From Mixophyes australis (taxonomy: Eukaryota; Chordata; Amphibia; Anura; Limnodynastidae), in assembly GCA_036250195.1 (NCBI GenBank), contig JAVHZZ010000001.1, positions 378,511,407-378,575,406 on the forward strand: DNA of 64,000 bases. The letters run 5' to 3'. The translations under genes and the position numbers were made by a program. Under the pieces are notes generated by a model. It was not told the DNA's origin. It saw only the letters and a list, made by a program, of their open reading frames with translations, and did not search any database. Position 1 is the stretch's first letter; each line of letters begins with the position of its first letter. This document shows positions 45,091-57,829 of the stretch, one piece after another.

Positions 45091-45870
45091 TGTCGGGGTT
45101 TCCTAACTGTTACGAGCTGCGGCGGTGTCCATAGCCGCCGCGGCTCGCTCTTCTCTGTGCCGGGCGTCCCGGCCATATCTTTTACGACCGGGATGTCACT
45201 TCCGGTTTCCAGCCCGACCGTTGCTAAGGCAAAGGCCTGACGCCTATGTTCAGAACGCCGCGTCCCGGCAATATAGGGCAGCCGGGCACGTGTGCATTAA
45301 TTAGTTAAGCCTGAGGGCTAATTCGGGTTTATTTGTTTATTTAATTAGCACCTGGGGGGCCTTATCATGTGATCCTCCTCCTTGGTCCTGATTGGCTACA
45401 TTTATTATTTTAAGTGGGGGGGCTTAGCCTCCCTGCCGGTTATAACGTTTCCAGTCTTGTGCTATGCTGACCTGCTGTTGGATTCCTGTTTGCCTGATCC
45501 ACTGTTGTGACCCTTGACTGTGACCTTGCACCTTGCCTGATTGCCTGTTGCCCTGACCTTTTGGCTTGTATTCTGGACTTGACTGTTTCACCTGTGACCC
45601 TGACCTCTGCTTGGATATCGATTTACCTGTTTGCTTCGGACCCCTGACCTCGGCCTGCCACCGACTACCCGCTCCAGTCTGGGCTAGCGCCCCCGGTTCC
45701 ATCTGCGCTAAGGCCATCTTTGATGAGCTTTAACTACTCTGAGCTTAAGACCTGGGGGCATCTAAATACCTGTGAGCACATTAAGCTCTACAGGAAAGGC
45801 GGCTGCTAAAGGTGAAGATCTCTACCTTAATTGTTCTAAAAGCTCATCTTGGTGGTTGTGGGCCCTAACA
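45091..45870 (+). mobile_element. 3' LTR of the Gypsy element
   Basis: Starts TGTCGGGGTTTCC right after a purine-rich stretch downstream of the chromodomain, and ends about ggccctaaca. It contains CpG-rich U3, a ggttataacg box at 45437, and a pyrimidine-rich region with repeated ctgacc/tgcct words. There is no 5' LTR in the window and no TSD can be checked, so the 3' edge is approximate. Confidence 0.7.
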
Positions 45871-47430
45871 TTTATAAAACAGATTGTAGGGGAACTGTCA
45901 TTATCAAATGTTCTAAATAAAAAATCCTTATATATATAATATGTGTCCTTGGTCAACAACAGAAATCCTTCTTTTGTGTGTTTGTTTGTCTTTCTCCTCC
46001 CTAATAGATATTAGAAGGAGAAAAAGGGGATGTGTTGATAAGTTGTGATGATAAGAAGATGCTAAAATCTGCGATTTTTGGATAAATGACAAGACTCAAC
46101 CTTACCTCACCAGATTGACTTCATGATGTCACAACAAAGATATAGCTTAATTAGGAGTTGTTTAAGTCTGCGTGTCCCTATCCAGAGGTTAGCCTGGTGT
46201 CAGAAGCAAAATAAGGCACAAGTTATTGTTTTATCTCTGCATAGTGGAATGGGATTGAAAACATTTGTCTCTTCTCCTATAGTCAAAGATTATGATGAAT
46301 TGTAAAAATGTATCTGTATTGTCATAACAGATGTAAATATACTATAGTAATATATAAATAACTTTTGAAATAGCAATAGTCAACAAAATGGACACGGACA
46401 CATTCTACACAATCCATATTTGTATTAGAAATGATTGAGTCGACATCTGACTGCACTTTTGTCACTTGTGATATTGACATGCGCAGAATTTCTCGTCATT
46501 TATGTAGGGTGTGGGATTTGTGAGAATCTATGTGTTTAGTACAGTGGATTTTCTAGTATAGTGGTATATACATAAAAAAAATTATTAATTATCTAGATCT
46601 GATAAGGAAATGTTTTGCTGTATAATAGATCTTAAGAAAATGTTGTTACAAGTAGGTTGTCATATATTACAATGCTCTATTATAATTTAGTTTACAAGGT
46701 TATCATTATGATAGATTATTTCTGGATTTATACTGGTCATTATATAATATAGTAGTGGAGATATATATATTGTGAACAGTTGTAAATCAGTGGAAGGGAT
46801 AGAAGATTGTTTAGAAGGGTTAAAATTAGTTTGTTGCTTTATTACCTTAAGAAACGTTTATTGATTTTATTGTTTTAAGAAAGATAACATGCATCTTAGT
46901 TTAATGAAGAACAAAGAAATTATGATGAATTATTGATTATATAATAGGTGCTGCTGCTAGAATTGAACAAATGAATGACTGAGCTAAGCTTGGTGTAGCC
47001 AGAGGGTATCTTTAGGTTTTTGCAAAGCATCAGAATCATCTTCAGACCTTTTTGTAACCTTTCATTTGTTTTGAAACATTTTTGGGGGGGGGAAACAACC
47101 ACCTGTAATGACATCTGAACTGTAACAATGAAGTGACTTTCAAATATTTGATAAGCATAACTCAAAACACTGAAAGGACAACAAAAGAGTTTAAAGATTC
47201 TATCCAGACTTGTTAAACACTGATTGTTACAAGTATACTTTTATTGCGTTCTGGTTGTGTAATAAAGCAATGGGAAGGATATTACCAGTTGTTGAAGACC
47301 ACTACCACATTACTGAAAGTTGTGAAAAAAAACACTTGGATCCATTTTACCATTTGTAAGAAGAACACCAAGCAGAAGAGGGAGAAATGCTTCCACAGCT
47401 TGAGAATGTGTTACAGGAAGTGAAAGATTG
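45871..47430. other. Non-coding AT-rich stretch
   Basis: About 1.5 kb without a supported gene or repeat boundary. Confidence 0.5.
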
Positions 47431-47940
47431 ATTTAGTTTAGGCATGTTTACTTTAGAAAAGAGGCGAGATATGATTACTATGTACAAATACATTAAGGGT
47501 CAATACAGAGAACTTTCATGGGAACTTTTTACCCCAAGGACCATACACAGGAGACGCGGTCACCCCCTAAGATTAGAGGAGAGGAAATTTCACAACCAGC
47601 AAAGGAAGGGGTTCTTTACAGTAAGGGTAGTCAAGATATGGAATTCATTGCCAGGGAAGGTTGTGATGGCAGATTCAATAGATATGTTTAAGAAAGGGTT
47701 AGACAAATTTTTAGCGGAAAGGTGTATCCAGGGATACGACCATTAATTTAAAATGAAGGATAGCAGTGGATATAGGGTAAAAATAGGACTGCAATATTGA
47801 GTCTGGGGGGATTTTCACAATTGAAACAGATTGGCGGTTGCTTACTCTGGATTAATTTCAAATATAAGTGCAGGATCGCAGGAGATCCAAAATAGGTTGA
47901 ACTTGATGGACTGGTGTCTTTTTTGAACCTCATCAACTAT
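47431..47940 (+). pseudogene. CR1/Jockey-type LINE C-terminus and 3' UTR
   Basis: A 100-codon frame (47444-47746) starts in the segment TLEKRRDMITMYKYIKG. It contains RRGHPLRLEERKF, FFTVRVVKIWNSLP and FKKGLDKFL, the conserved end of the RT family also seen at 36482-37400. The 3' UTR ends with ggttgaacttgatggact and aacctcatcaactatg, a common LINE 3' end of this kind. The N-terminal nine tenths are missing. Confidence 0.8.
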
Positions 47941-48341
47941 GATTGGTGCAAGAGAGGCGAATCAGCAAAGAAGAATGAGCCATTCCTGGTGGCCACCACG
48001 TGTTTGTTTTATCCTCATGATTTCCAGCATTATCTATTCTTAACTACAGAAGGGGTTTTGAAAAGTGATACGGAAAATGTAAAAGTTTAAAAACGTAACA
48101 GGTGAAGTCCAGCACATTTCTTTGTTCAATCCATAAATTTTGAAGAAATTTACTAGTTTAGATATTCGGTTTGGGATAATATATTGTACATGTCTCACTA
48201 ATTGAACAGATGAACAAGATAAAAAATTGATCGAAGAGAAACTAAATGTCTGCATCGGTTAGACTTTTATTATTGGTTCTAACTGATCTGTAAGTGGTAT
48301 ATGTATAGTTATATGTAATAGAATGTTAAGTAGTAAGTAAA
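47941..48341. other. Non-coding stretch
   Basis: AT-rich, nothing recognised. Confidence 0.5.
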
Positions 48342-48499
<158 letters not shown>

Positions 48500-48750
48500 G
48501 GCTAAGATTGCTCCTCACCTTTATAAATATAAACACAAAACACACAAACAAATGTTGTGTACTTGACTATTCCTACTGACTAGTTTATTCTCATTTCTTG
48601 GGCTTATTTTGTTTGGTTTATTTCGTTTTTCTATGTGTCAGTTACCATTTAAAACAACCTTTGCTATTCCAAATTGACTCAATCTTTTATCCATTCGTTT
48701 TATCTGCACTTAGTGTTAAATTAATAGGAATATACTAATTAATTTAAGCA

Positions 48751-48960
48751 ACAAAATGTAACTGCAATGTCACCTAAAAGGCAAACGTCTGCTGCGGTAG
48801 TAACTGCAGAGCAAAAAGCAGCAAAAAGATGAGGGGCGGAGCGGGATAAAGCCCGACGACAAACTATGACTGATGACCAATAAGAACGCAAAACGTGATC
48901 GTCATCGCCATGTAAATCTGAATTGCCTGTCACAGAGAAAACAATCAAAGAGCGAACAGG
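48751..48960 (+). pseudogene. Basic, Helitron-like N-terminal fragment (tentative)
   Basis: From atgtcacct on, the plus strand encodes MSPKRQTSAAVVTAEQKAAK, a stop, then AERDKARRQTMTDDQ, a stop, and after a frameshift KRDRHRHV. Arg/Glu-rich tracts with TxEQ and ERDxxRRQ words occur at the N-terminus of vertebrate Helitron Rep/helicase proteins. The evidence is compositional; no Rep or helicase motif is present. Confidence 0.3.
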
Positions 48961-49039
48961 ACAGAGGTAATATCACGTCAATGCTTATAAAGTCAGCTAA
49001 ACAATGAAACAAAATTTAAACCTGCTTAGTGCACAGGCC

Positions 49040-49450
49040 TGTGCCAGAGTATTAGGCTCCAAACCTTTACTCTAGCGTTCCAGTACTTCTTACAACTAAT
49101 CCCTGTGAATACTGACCTAGACTGTTCCTGACCTCTCTTCTGTCTTTCATTTGGTACTGTTTATGCTCCTGTTTGTTGCTGGCCCAGCTTGTTCTGACAC
49201 TCCTTCCATTTGCTGGTTTGGAGACCTGAAGTCCATTTGTGTACCAATTATGGCTACATTGACCAGTCTTTTGTTACAGTTTGCCAGCTCGACATGCCTG
49301 GAGGCAGTGCAGAGGGCCGCGACCATGCCAGGAGGTGGTGCAGATGGCCGCGACCAGTGAACTTACCTGCAGCGAAGCCCAAACCTCCTTGCGAGGCTCC
49401 CTGGCGAAAACCGGGGGGGTTTGTTAGATTCCGCACTTCTTTACTGACAG
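49040..49450 (+). mobile_element. Old Gypsy LTR/leader relic
   Basis: ctgttcctgacctctcttct and gtttgttgctggcccagctt are wording typical of frog Gypsy LTRs as seen at 45460-45700. They are followed by a leader-like ccttgcgaggctccctggcg motif shared with 3890-3910. No coding part follows. Confidence 0.45.
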
Positions 49451-49539
49451 CGTTAATCCAGGTTGGTGAAAGTGAATCTACGTTATCTGATAGATTCGTG
49501 ACTTGATGCAAATGGACATACTTCTCACACGAAAACAGG

Positions 49540-50476
49540 ACCATTGTATTTTTAATCTGTTATACTAGATTGGTAATACTTCATAAACATGTTTCATAAA
49601 TAAAATAATATACTGTACCATAAAAAAATGTATATGTACTAGTAAGATTTTAATGATATTATATCTGTTTACATTTCAGGTTACTGTGATAACCATCTCA
49701 GTGGGTGCTACAAAACTATAGCTGTGGGCAATGACTTATGTGACGTTCTCCCAGTTTGGGTCTTCTCACTGTCCCAATCAAAATGTAATATTTGTCAGCT
49801 CATCAGCTCTATTTGCCTTCCTAAAGTCTCACACACTCCCTGTATGGCAAAATAGCAGGCACTGTAAAGAAACCAATCAGCAAGCATCAACAAATACAAT
49901 ATTTTTGCAAAAATGTCTATGGATGCTGTTTATGAATCGCGATGTGAGCTGTGACCATCAGCTGACTGTCCTCTGACTATTCTTCACATCTGTGCACACT
50001 GAGGATGTCATTTACAAGGTTGAAGTGCAGCACGAGATCAGTTTTACACAATGGTGCATGGGCTTGCAGAGCAAGATGGTACATTTGCAAGTGAGAAGTA
50101 GTTTGGGCAAAACAAGGGCAGGAATTGGCTATACCTACCATTGCAGAAAAATCAAAACACATTTTAGGGGCATTGAAGTGATGTGGCCATTTACACTCAG
50201 CAAAAGGGCTTGCTATTTACACCAGCTCAATGCTGGTAAGGTCTTGCCCTGTAATAAAGGCAGCCCCTATAGTATATGACTCCCATGATTAATGCAAGCT
50301 ATAAATACAGCTAAGTAAGCAGTATTTTAGGAGAAATACAAAAGCAATGTTCTAAAGAGGAAGGAGGCTGGACCTTAGCACACTGCATCTCTTTCCTTTT
50401 CTCCGTACATCTAGGTGCACTTCTAGTTTATGGAGGTGTCATTTGAGAGCAGGGGTTAGGTTTGTACAGGGATTAC
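49540..50476. other. Non-coding stretch
   Basis: No supported gene. Short plus-strand frames near 49992-50279 lack any domain. Confidence 0.5.
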
Positions 50477-51266
50477 CAGTGGTCGAAGTGGACATTTAGA
50501 AGAGGCAATATGGGAAATGTAAGTTAAATTTTAGGCCCCTGGAAGCTTCAGGTAATTTGATGGTGAATTAATTTTAGATGCTTTTTAACACTATATACAG
50601 TAACACACAAAGACATAATAAATAATATAAGGCTATCCCATCTGCTCCCACTTGCTCTCTCCCTTTCACCTTTTCCCTTGTCCCTCCAACTATTCCTGAT
50701 GTCTCCCTGTGTCCCTTCATCTCTCCCATGTCCTTACATATCTCTCACATATCTCCCTCGTTACTCTTACTGCTGGCCCTGACTCAGGATGACATGGAAG
50801 TACTATTACTTGTTGGCAGTCACAGTTATATCAAATACCGCAACTCCTTCCAATATACAACTTAAACTGAATTAAACTATAAGGCAGCAATACATTTGCC
50901 CCATGTAGGGGGCAGAGGCAAGTGGTCTTTCTTTATCTTTAAATTTGAACAGTTTCTCGTAGAGTAAAAATAGAACACTGACAGCGACCAGGAGCATTCA
51001 CATCGCTAAGGGTTTCACTGTGCAATGCTTAATGCTTCCTGGTAAGGAAGTTTGAATGTGTAAACCTTATTGTCCTGATTACCGCTGCTGAGTGTAAAGT
51101 CATTGGGGATACGAAGGTAGAGATACTAAGACAGCTTCGTGCACGGATGTCACTGTGGACGCAAGAAGAAGCCAGTACGAACCCTCATTGTCTGGCCAAA
51201 ACAAAAGCAGTGGTGAGAAGTGGTGGTATTGTATACCACCGTATACCGGCCCCCTTTTGACCACTG
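50477..51266. mobile_element. Probable hAT element, 790 bp
   Basis: Left end cagtggtcgaagtggacatt and right end ccccttttgaccactg are inverted over about 10 bp. The left end matches the MITE at 17868, and the right end shares its gtataccac segment. Flanking octamers gggattac and gggtggac match at 5 of 8, so the TSD is decayed or the ends belong to two copies. Confidence 0.55.
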
Positions 51267-52368
51267 GGGTGGACAATATAGGAATACCTGTTCAAAAGCA
51301 AAACATTTTGTACTGCACATGGAGTAAGCTTCATAAATGATGCATACTCTAACTACTGATGTTTAGCCAATATCTGAAAGATCTTCAAAGACGCTAACAT
51401 AAGAAACCAGAAATAAACATGGATTATATTAAAAATGTTGCAGGTTTTGTAATATGTAACAAACATATGTAAAAATAAAATTACTTAATGTGCTCATTTT
51501 CCTTTGAACATTGATAACAAATCATAATTTATTTCCCTGTTGTGGGAAACACACTATTTACCAAACATTTTAATGCTTTAATTGATTTTCTTGAACAAAT
51601 GTAATCATGTTCAAAGCAAACATCTGTCTGTTTTGGTGTTTGAGTAATAGAGATTTTCTTTTCAGCAAGCTCGTTAAGTAGGGAATGTTTCTCTAAATTT
51701 AGAGCAGGCTGTACCTCCACTCAGTAAAGGATGAGCAGCAGATCTATGGCAAGTGACAGATGTTGTCTGCACAACTCATATTGAACATACAAGTCTAGAT
51801 AAAAATATAAGCTTACTGTACAGATATATTTTTTATAGAAAATATATATTTTCTGACTATAGAAATTGTAGATTTGAACTTGTAAATGATCCATGTACTG
51901 TGTCAAAATGGAATAAAACCTAAAATTATAATGTACTTTCAACATGCCAATATTTTTAAAAGTCACTCACCCTTTGGCAAATATTAAACCATGTCAGTTG
52001 TAGAGAATTATCTATGTTAATTGTTGCTTACCTTCCTCTTATATAATGTCACAGTAAGATTTAACCTCTGACCAGAGTGGAAGTGCGGGTAAAGCAATTT
52101 ATGGGCATGCTCAGAACACACCTCTCTGTGATCTTTGATGGAGTGCTCTGACCAATAAAATCATGGCCTTGCTCTAAAGAGGCTTACTCTGTTCCAACTG
52201 CTGGATAAAAAAAACCAGTACAATATCAGTACAAAAAACATATAAGAAAGCACAGTACTATATACAATATCATACCTCCTAAAAATGCAGGTAGAAAAAT
52301 TGGGACATAAATTGTCCACCCAGCCATGTCAACTTTGATCCAACCACATAACAAATCTGCTTAATAAC
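51267..52368. other. Non-coding AT-rich stretch
   Basis: Nothing recognised over about 1.1 kb. Confidence 0.5.
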
Positions 52369-53406
52369 CAGGGGAGGGCTGGCAAATTTTGGCCCGGGGA
52401 GCAAGACTCGACACACCAGCCTATTTTTAAGGGAAAAAAATGCAGGTGGCTCAGTGATCCAGCCCAAGATAGCCCACTACGGGACCGGCCCCCCAAAGTG
52501 CTAAGCCTTTCAAGTCCTGTAAAATTGGAACTGTCACGAGAAAAACAAGACTAGTTCATGGTATACATTATTACTATTGCACCTGATCTGACTGATCTGC
52601 AGATGTGTTCAGTAAAAAAAACTTGCTTTACATATACTGTGAAAGAAAGTATTATCAATTTGCTGAGAAGTTCTTTACTTATGTGCTTGTGTGCTTGATT
52701 CATTAAGGAAAGTAAAGCAAAAAAAAGAGTAACTTTATACCTTGGCAAAACCATATTACATTAGAGGGGGAGCTATATTTAAAATGTGGGGACAGATTTA
52801 TCGTTAGGATAGGGCATGTCCTAGATCAACTTTAAATTTCAGTGTAAATATAAAGCTATCAAGTATTTGTGGGCTACATGAAAAAACAACCAGTATTTAA
52901 CTTATGTGCAAAATAATAAACTAATATGCACTCTTTGCGTTGCAACATGGTTTTGTCCAGGAGAAAACGTACTCATTTTTTTACTTACTTTCCTTAATAA
53001 ATCAGGCCCAGTATTTTATAAATGTGGTGCAGACACAGTACATATGGCACAAAAGTCTTTGCACTGGTTTTCATAAATGGCCTCCTAAATGTGAGGCAGT
53101 TGTGCAATACAGCCCAGTGAAGGCACAGGAGAAGGAATTACAACCAGGACTGTGTAAAAAGTACTACCTACAATATAAGGGACACAGACATGGTGGCTCA
53201 CACAACATGAAAAGCTATAATTTGTGGGAAAATCAAGCAGTGGTTGGCTGGGCTGGGGGGCTAGAGTGGAAGGTTGTATCTGGTCCATAGTGGGCTACCT
53301 TGGGCTGGGTCACAGGGCTACCGGCAATTTCTTCCTTTAAAATGTTGCTACCAGGCTGCTGAGCCGAGTCTCGCTCCTGGGGCTAAAATTTGCCAGCCAG
53401 CCCCTG
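52369..53406. mobile_element. Fold-back DNA element with ~130-bp inverted ends
   Basis: The left arm (52369-52500, caggggagggctggcaaatt at its start) is repeated in inverted, diverged form at 53270-53406 (aaatttgccagcc near its end). The two arms share gcccggggagcaagactcg-like and tagcccacta words. No TSD is evident; hAT-like CAGGG ends are suggestive. It contains a nested MITE. Confidence 0.7.
52691..53009. mobile_element. Nested MITE (cattaaggaaagtaa ends)
   Basis: gcttgattcattaaggaaag at the left pairs with ctttccttaataaatcaggc at the right. Inner ggcaaaaccat and atggttttgtc also pair. About 320 bp, no ORF. Confidence 0.75.
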
Positions 53407-54220
53407 ATGGTAAGTAATGGTGGTACAACATTCCTTGGATCACAATACCATTACCCTGCATAGACATATTAATTTCATCAAAACTAAACAAAACAACATT
53501 TCTGTTCTACTTTAAGCCAAGAAACCATTACAAACACAATAAATTAAGATTAATATGAGGCACAGATGCAAGCCTTTGAAAGTGATAAATTGCTAATATA
53601 TGTTGATTAATTTTCCCTACAATTTCAACCTTTTAGCTAATATGATGATATTCGTAAAAGTGGAAGGACAACAAAATTGCATTTGTATAAAAATCTAAAA
53701 ACAAGTCCTCAACATGAAAATGTACATAGTGGCAGTCAGGACCACTGTACATGAGATGCCTTGGTGGGCGCAGTAACTTATACCCAAACTATACTGTTTT
53801 CAGATGTGAATCACCAAATCTTATACAAATGCTTTATTTTTACTGTGGGCCTAGGGGAATTATCTAACCAGCCCTCTAATCTGCTTCCAATGCCCAATAT
53901 AACATTACTAGTCTTGCTACAAAAGTAGTATATCTTTTTTCTACTTTTAGGAAATATGCCCTCAACCCTACAATTCTTATAACTGGCCAGTATTTATTCT
54001 TCAGAGAATAAATATAACAGAGGTGCCCAATGGTGATTTAGGTAAACTAAATACAGCAAATGCATGTACCAAAATAAGAACCTGACAATAACCGATCAAG
54101 ATGCAGGTTGTTGATAGTCTGCTAGCTATTGTCATCTGTGTGTGTGTGTACTCTGACACAATTGCTGTCTATCTTTTTTACAGGGTCACTACGATATACT
54201 CCATTGTATCCATTTGTTTA
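53407..54220. other. Non-coding stretch
   Basis: No recognised feature. Confidence 0.5.
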
Positions 54221-54505
54221 TTGCGCGCTACACACTGTTTAAACAGTGCCAACACATCCGTGTACCTTACTGCACACTACGTGCTGATCAATCTCTGCCA
54301 ACACACCCATGTACCTCATAACACTCTACGTGCTGTTCAAACAATGCCAACATATTTTATTGCCCGCTATGTGCTGTACAAACAGTGGCAACACATCCAT
54401 GTACCTTATTATACGCTACGTGCTGGGCAAAAAGTGCCAGCACATCCATGTCTTTTATTGTACCTTGCGCATTGTTCAGTTCCAACACATCCATGTTCAA
54501 TTCAA
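54221..54505 (+). repeat. Minisatellite (~50-bp, aacacatccatgtacctt)
   Basis: Five to six imperfect units with cgctacgtgctg, aaacagtgccaacacatcca and tgtaccttatt. A 160-codon plus frame across it is a repeat artefact. Confidence 0.8.
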
Positions 54506-55960
54506 AAAGTTTTTAATATTGTATTTCGACTTATTTTCATGGTCCATACATTACTTACAGTTACAATTCTCATATTTACATAGACTACAGTGACCATATT
54601 TGAAAAATCATTAGGCTTCTTGGAACGTAACTAATTCTTATTTGCTTTTATGTTATTTTTCAGACAGCTGTGATCTAATAAATCTTTTAAAGTTTTCGTT
54701 TTTTTGAAGATCAAACAGGGTCTCACTGGAATTTCAATGCTGAAATAAAGACTGCATAACAAGATATTCCAGTGTTTACTGACAATGTCTTATGTCTGTT
54801 TCACATGAGAGTTAAGTTTCCTAAGAAAAGAGACATTTTCTGAGGAATGTTTAATTACATTATATTGAAATAAAGATTCTTTTTTTAGTTATTGTGTGTG
54901 TTTAAAGGTTTTTGTTTTTATTTGAGATTCAGGGTATTTGCTTTCTCTGAATATTTTTCTATGTTTTGAAATTTGTTGATTGAAATCTCTTGACTACGAT
55001 TGCTTCTAGTAAAATGCGACAAAGGGCATTTTATTCTTGTATTAGAAAATGTAGGTACCTGTTGGAGTCTATTGATTTCATGTAGTTTTTGGTAAGAATC
55101 CCATTGGGTTGGTTAGAATTGCCTTTCTGGAGTATCAGCTGTAAAGATTAATTTTTTTCTTGGAGGCAAACTTCAGGTTAAAATTATTGATATGAATAAA
55201 AACTATAGAACCTTCCAAATATTTAGTACTGCCTGGCCTTATTTTTAGAGTGTCTTCAGTGTATTTTTTGGAGAATTTGGTGCATGATGAAAAAAGTTTT
55301 TTATTTAAAATGCATTGAGTCTCCCACACTCTCATATACAGAATAGCGTAGCTAGGGGCAAATACAGTCCCTGTAGCTGTTCCTCATGTTTCAGGGTAAA
55401 ATGTAAAATAATTATGCATGAGAATAAATGTATTAGAGCATATATAAGATCAGCATTGGTTTTAATGATCTCTGCTCTGATCTCTCATCATTCTTTTTTT
55501 GAAGCTTGAATACATTTGTAGTGTACAATCAAAGTGTATAGAGATTAACTCCTTTGCCACTAAGGCATTTCTCACCCCTGTGCTAAACTTATTTTGGCAA
55601 TTTTTGGGCTGGTCACATTCCAACATCAATATCAGTAATATGGTTATGCAGTACCCACACAGATTATAGCTTGGGTTTTTTTCAGAAGGTTTTGAATTTT
55701 CAGGACTTTTCATTAGTTTGCTCATAAAAACAGAGGCAACAGCGCTAAAAAACAGTCCAGGGTCAATAGTACAAAAAAAGTCAAAAACCAAGGCAGAAAT
55801 AAAATACCTATATTTATTGAACATACATATAATTATAATATGGATCCAATATAAAAAACAGGGAGATAATACTCCTAGATATCATATAAAAAGGACTCCT
55901 AATTCAGAGTAGAACCAGTCATATAAGCAAGTACAGCAACATAAAACACTAGTCTTGATA
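54506..55960. other. Non-coding AT-rich stretch
   Basis: About 1.45 kb without a supported gene. Confidence 0.5.
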
Positions 55961-55964
55961 ACGA

Positions 55965-56890
55965 AATCAAGGGCTGCCATGGGGTCTTTCGAGGAAAGGG
56001 AAATATCAGTTAACATAATTTGCTCTTTTCCTCTTCAGTTCTACCATAACTCTGGGATGTACCAAAACGATACTGTAGTCACACACGAAAAACTAAACTA
56101 GCCATTTATGCTGCAGATCAATAATTTATTTAGCGGTTGAACTGAGAATGTGTCCCCCAAACTGAGAATCCAAGGTGGATAAGATATCTAGCAGGTAATG
56201 AATAGCAAAAGTATGAATAGTGGACCATCCAGCTACTTTTCAAAGCTCCACTGAGGAAGCCTGAGCCTTGCTTGCCCATAAAGTTGCCATTGCTCGCTTT
56301 AAATGGTCACTCCAGTGAATGCTCTTTCTTTCATTTATCTTCATCCTCTGGCTTTGTGAACAAACAGATGTCATTACAACCTCCAGATTAATGTGGAACA
56401 TGGGTCCATTAGGTAGAAATTGTGGATTGGCTCTAAGCACCACTTTATCCTTATAGACATTGAGAAAATGATGCTTACACCTAAGTTTCTGCAAGTCTGT
56501 GAGCAGATGTAATTGCTACCAGGAAAATCATCTTCCGTGTCATCCATCTCAAATAAACTGTTTTTCAGTGACTCCCAAGGGTCAGACATCACATGTTAAG
56601 AATTAAATTAAGGTCCCAAAGATCTGATGTAGGGATAAATCTTCACTGCTTGGAGGAAGCAAATAATCAAATCTCCTGAGGCTAACTTGGTATCAAAGAA
56701 TACACTCAATGTGGACACTTGTACATTAAATGTAGACAAAGCAAGACCTTTGCTGAAATCATCCTGTAGGAAGTCAAGGATCTGTGGAATGGTTACTGCT
56801 GGACTGAATTTGGCTACCATGGACAACGAGACCAAAATGAAAGAATTGCGTTCACTTCTGCCCTTTCCTTTCAGATATTTTTTTCTTTTT
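55965..56890 (-). pseudogene. DIRS tyrosine recombinase remnant
   Basis: Reverse strand. N-terminal part ILDFLQDDFSKGLALSTF with VQVSTLSVFFDTKLASGD (56835-56608) is followed by the PWDLNL-type linker and VVLRANPQFLP (56437 on). The H-x-x-R catalytic box is HLKR (H codon at 56305-56303), then WASKAQASSVEL. After one stop, VAGWSTIHTFAIHYLLDI carries the nucleophile Tyr near 56190. The C-terminal tail with PRVMVELKRKSKLC lies near 56030. DIRS elements use this recombinase instead of an integrase, so no TSD is expected. It is inactive because of stops and frameshifts. Confidence 0.88.
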
Positions 56891-56989
56891 TTTTAAGCCT
56901 GTGTAGGTTGAGTGAAAACAAAGAGAAGACATACCCCAGGTGAAATGCCCATTGAACCATCTGTCATCTATTTCTGACTCTGGAGACTT

Positions 56990-57050
56990 CATCATCATCA
57001 TCATCATCATCATCATTTATTTATATAGCGCCACTAGTTCCGCAGACTTG
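56990..57050 (-). mobile_element. SINE tail fragment in DIRS
   Basis: (atc)n followed by tttatttatatagcgccact and agttccgcag, the inverted 3' tail of the V-SINE family. It interrupts the DIRS sequence between the RNase H and recombinase parts. Confidence 0.8.
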
Positions 57051-57190
57051 TGTCAAGAGAAGAACATGGAACACTTGCATTTCTGTTTGTTGCCATGATG
57101 TCCATTTGAGGAAGCCTAAATCCGCTTATCAACAGCTGAAATATCTCCTGATAAATTTTAAAGCAAAAAGACCAAAAGAGAGAGCTAAAC
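57051..57190 (-). pseudogene. DIRS RNase H fragment
   Basis: Reverse strand reads EIFQLLISGFRLPQMDIMAT followed by NRNASVPCSSLD. This corresponds to the DIRS RNase H C-terminal segment with its DLMAT-N motif. The RT that should lie between gag and this segment is missing, so an internal deletion removed it. Confidence 0.7.
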
Positions 57191-57469
57191 TTAAAACCAA
57201 ATAATAGCACTTTAATAAAATCATTTGTTAGATCTAAACATAAAATAAAAAAATAAAAAAGCAAATATGTGTTGGTGGAAAATATCGACTTGTATCATGA
57301 TGTTACATATCAACACAGTCCTCTGATGAAACGGCTGGAATGGAGCCGAGAAACATGTCAGGCTATTAATAAATCTGTTTGGTGGGAATTGATGTCACTA
57401 AAACCCCTGGATTATTCTACGTAACAGCAGCTTCAGGTGTTTCAAGTCACCCGCTATCTGACAAACTAA
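57191..57469. other. Unassigned stretch in the DIRS relic
   Basis: AT-rich, no clear match. It includes gaaacggctggaatggagcc, which might be another repeat. Confidence 0.35.
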
Positions 57470-57800
57470 GGGACAGATGTTTAATACACCTCACCTCATA
57501 ATGTCAGGACCCCGTAGGTTAAGTGTTTAAACACTTAACCCAACATTGCTGCTTTAAATGAACATTCATACAGGTCGTGATGACATCACATTGTAGTGCC
57601 GTTGAGTTGTCCCGTCGGAATAAGTTGCGGTCAGCATCCTGGTCCCATCGGTGAGCTGCAGCGTCGGTTTTCAGGTAAGTCTGTTTATATTTAAATCGAA
57701 TTTTCCTGTATTCGGATTTAATTTGTAGGACTCCTCAGTATCGGATTTGTGGTAATCATTTTAACAATTACCATCGTCCTGAAGGTCTGTGGATGGGATA
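57470..57800. repeat. Dispersed repeat with intron-like core (copy 2)
   Basis: Related in layout to 24120-24425: tttcaggtaagtctgttt (57672 on), an AT-rich ~50 bp, then an acceptor-like tttaatttgtag. It interrupts the DIRS relic. Confidence 0.4.
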
Positions 57801-57829
57801 AATTCCTCTTTGCCAATGGCCGTGAGGAT

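Noticed and set aside
50477..51266. A confirmed 8-bp TSD for this hAT-like element
   Set aside because: The flanking octamers agree at only five of eight positions, so I list the element but not a proven insertion.
54101..54583. 160-codon plus-strand ORF with hydrophobic stretches
   Set aside because: Crosses a ~50-bp minisatellite and has no recognisable domain.
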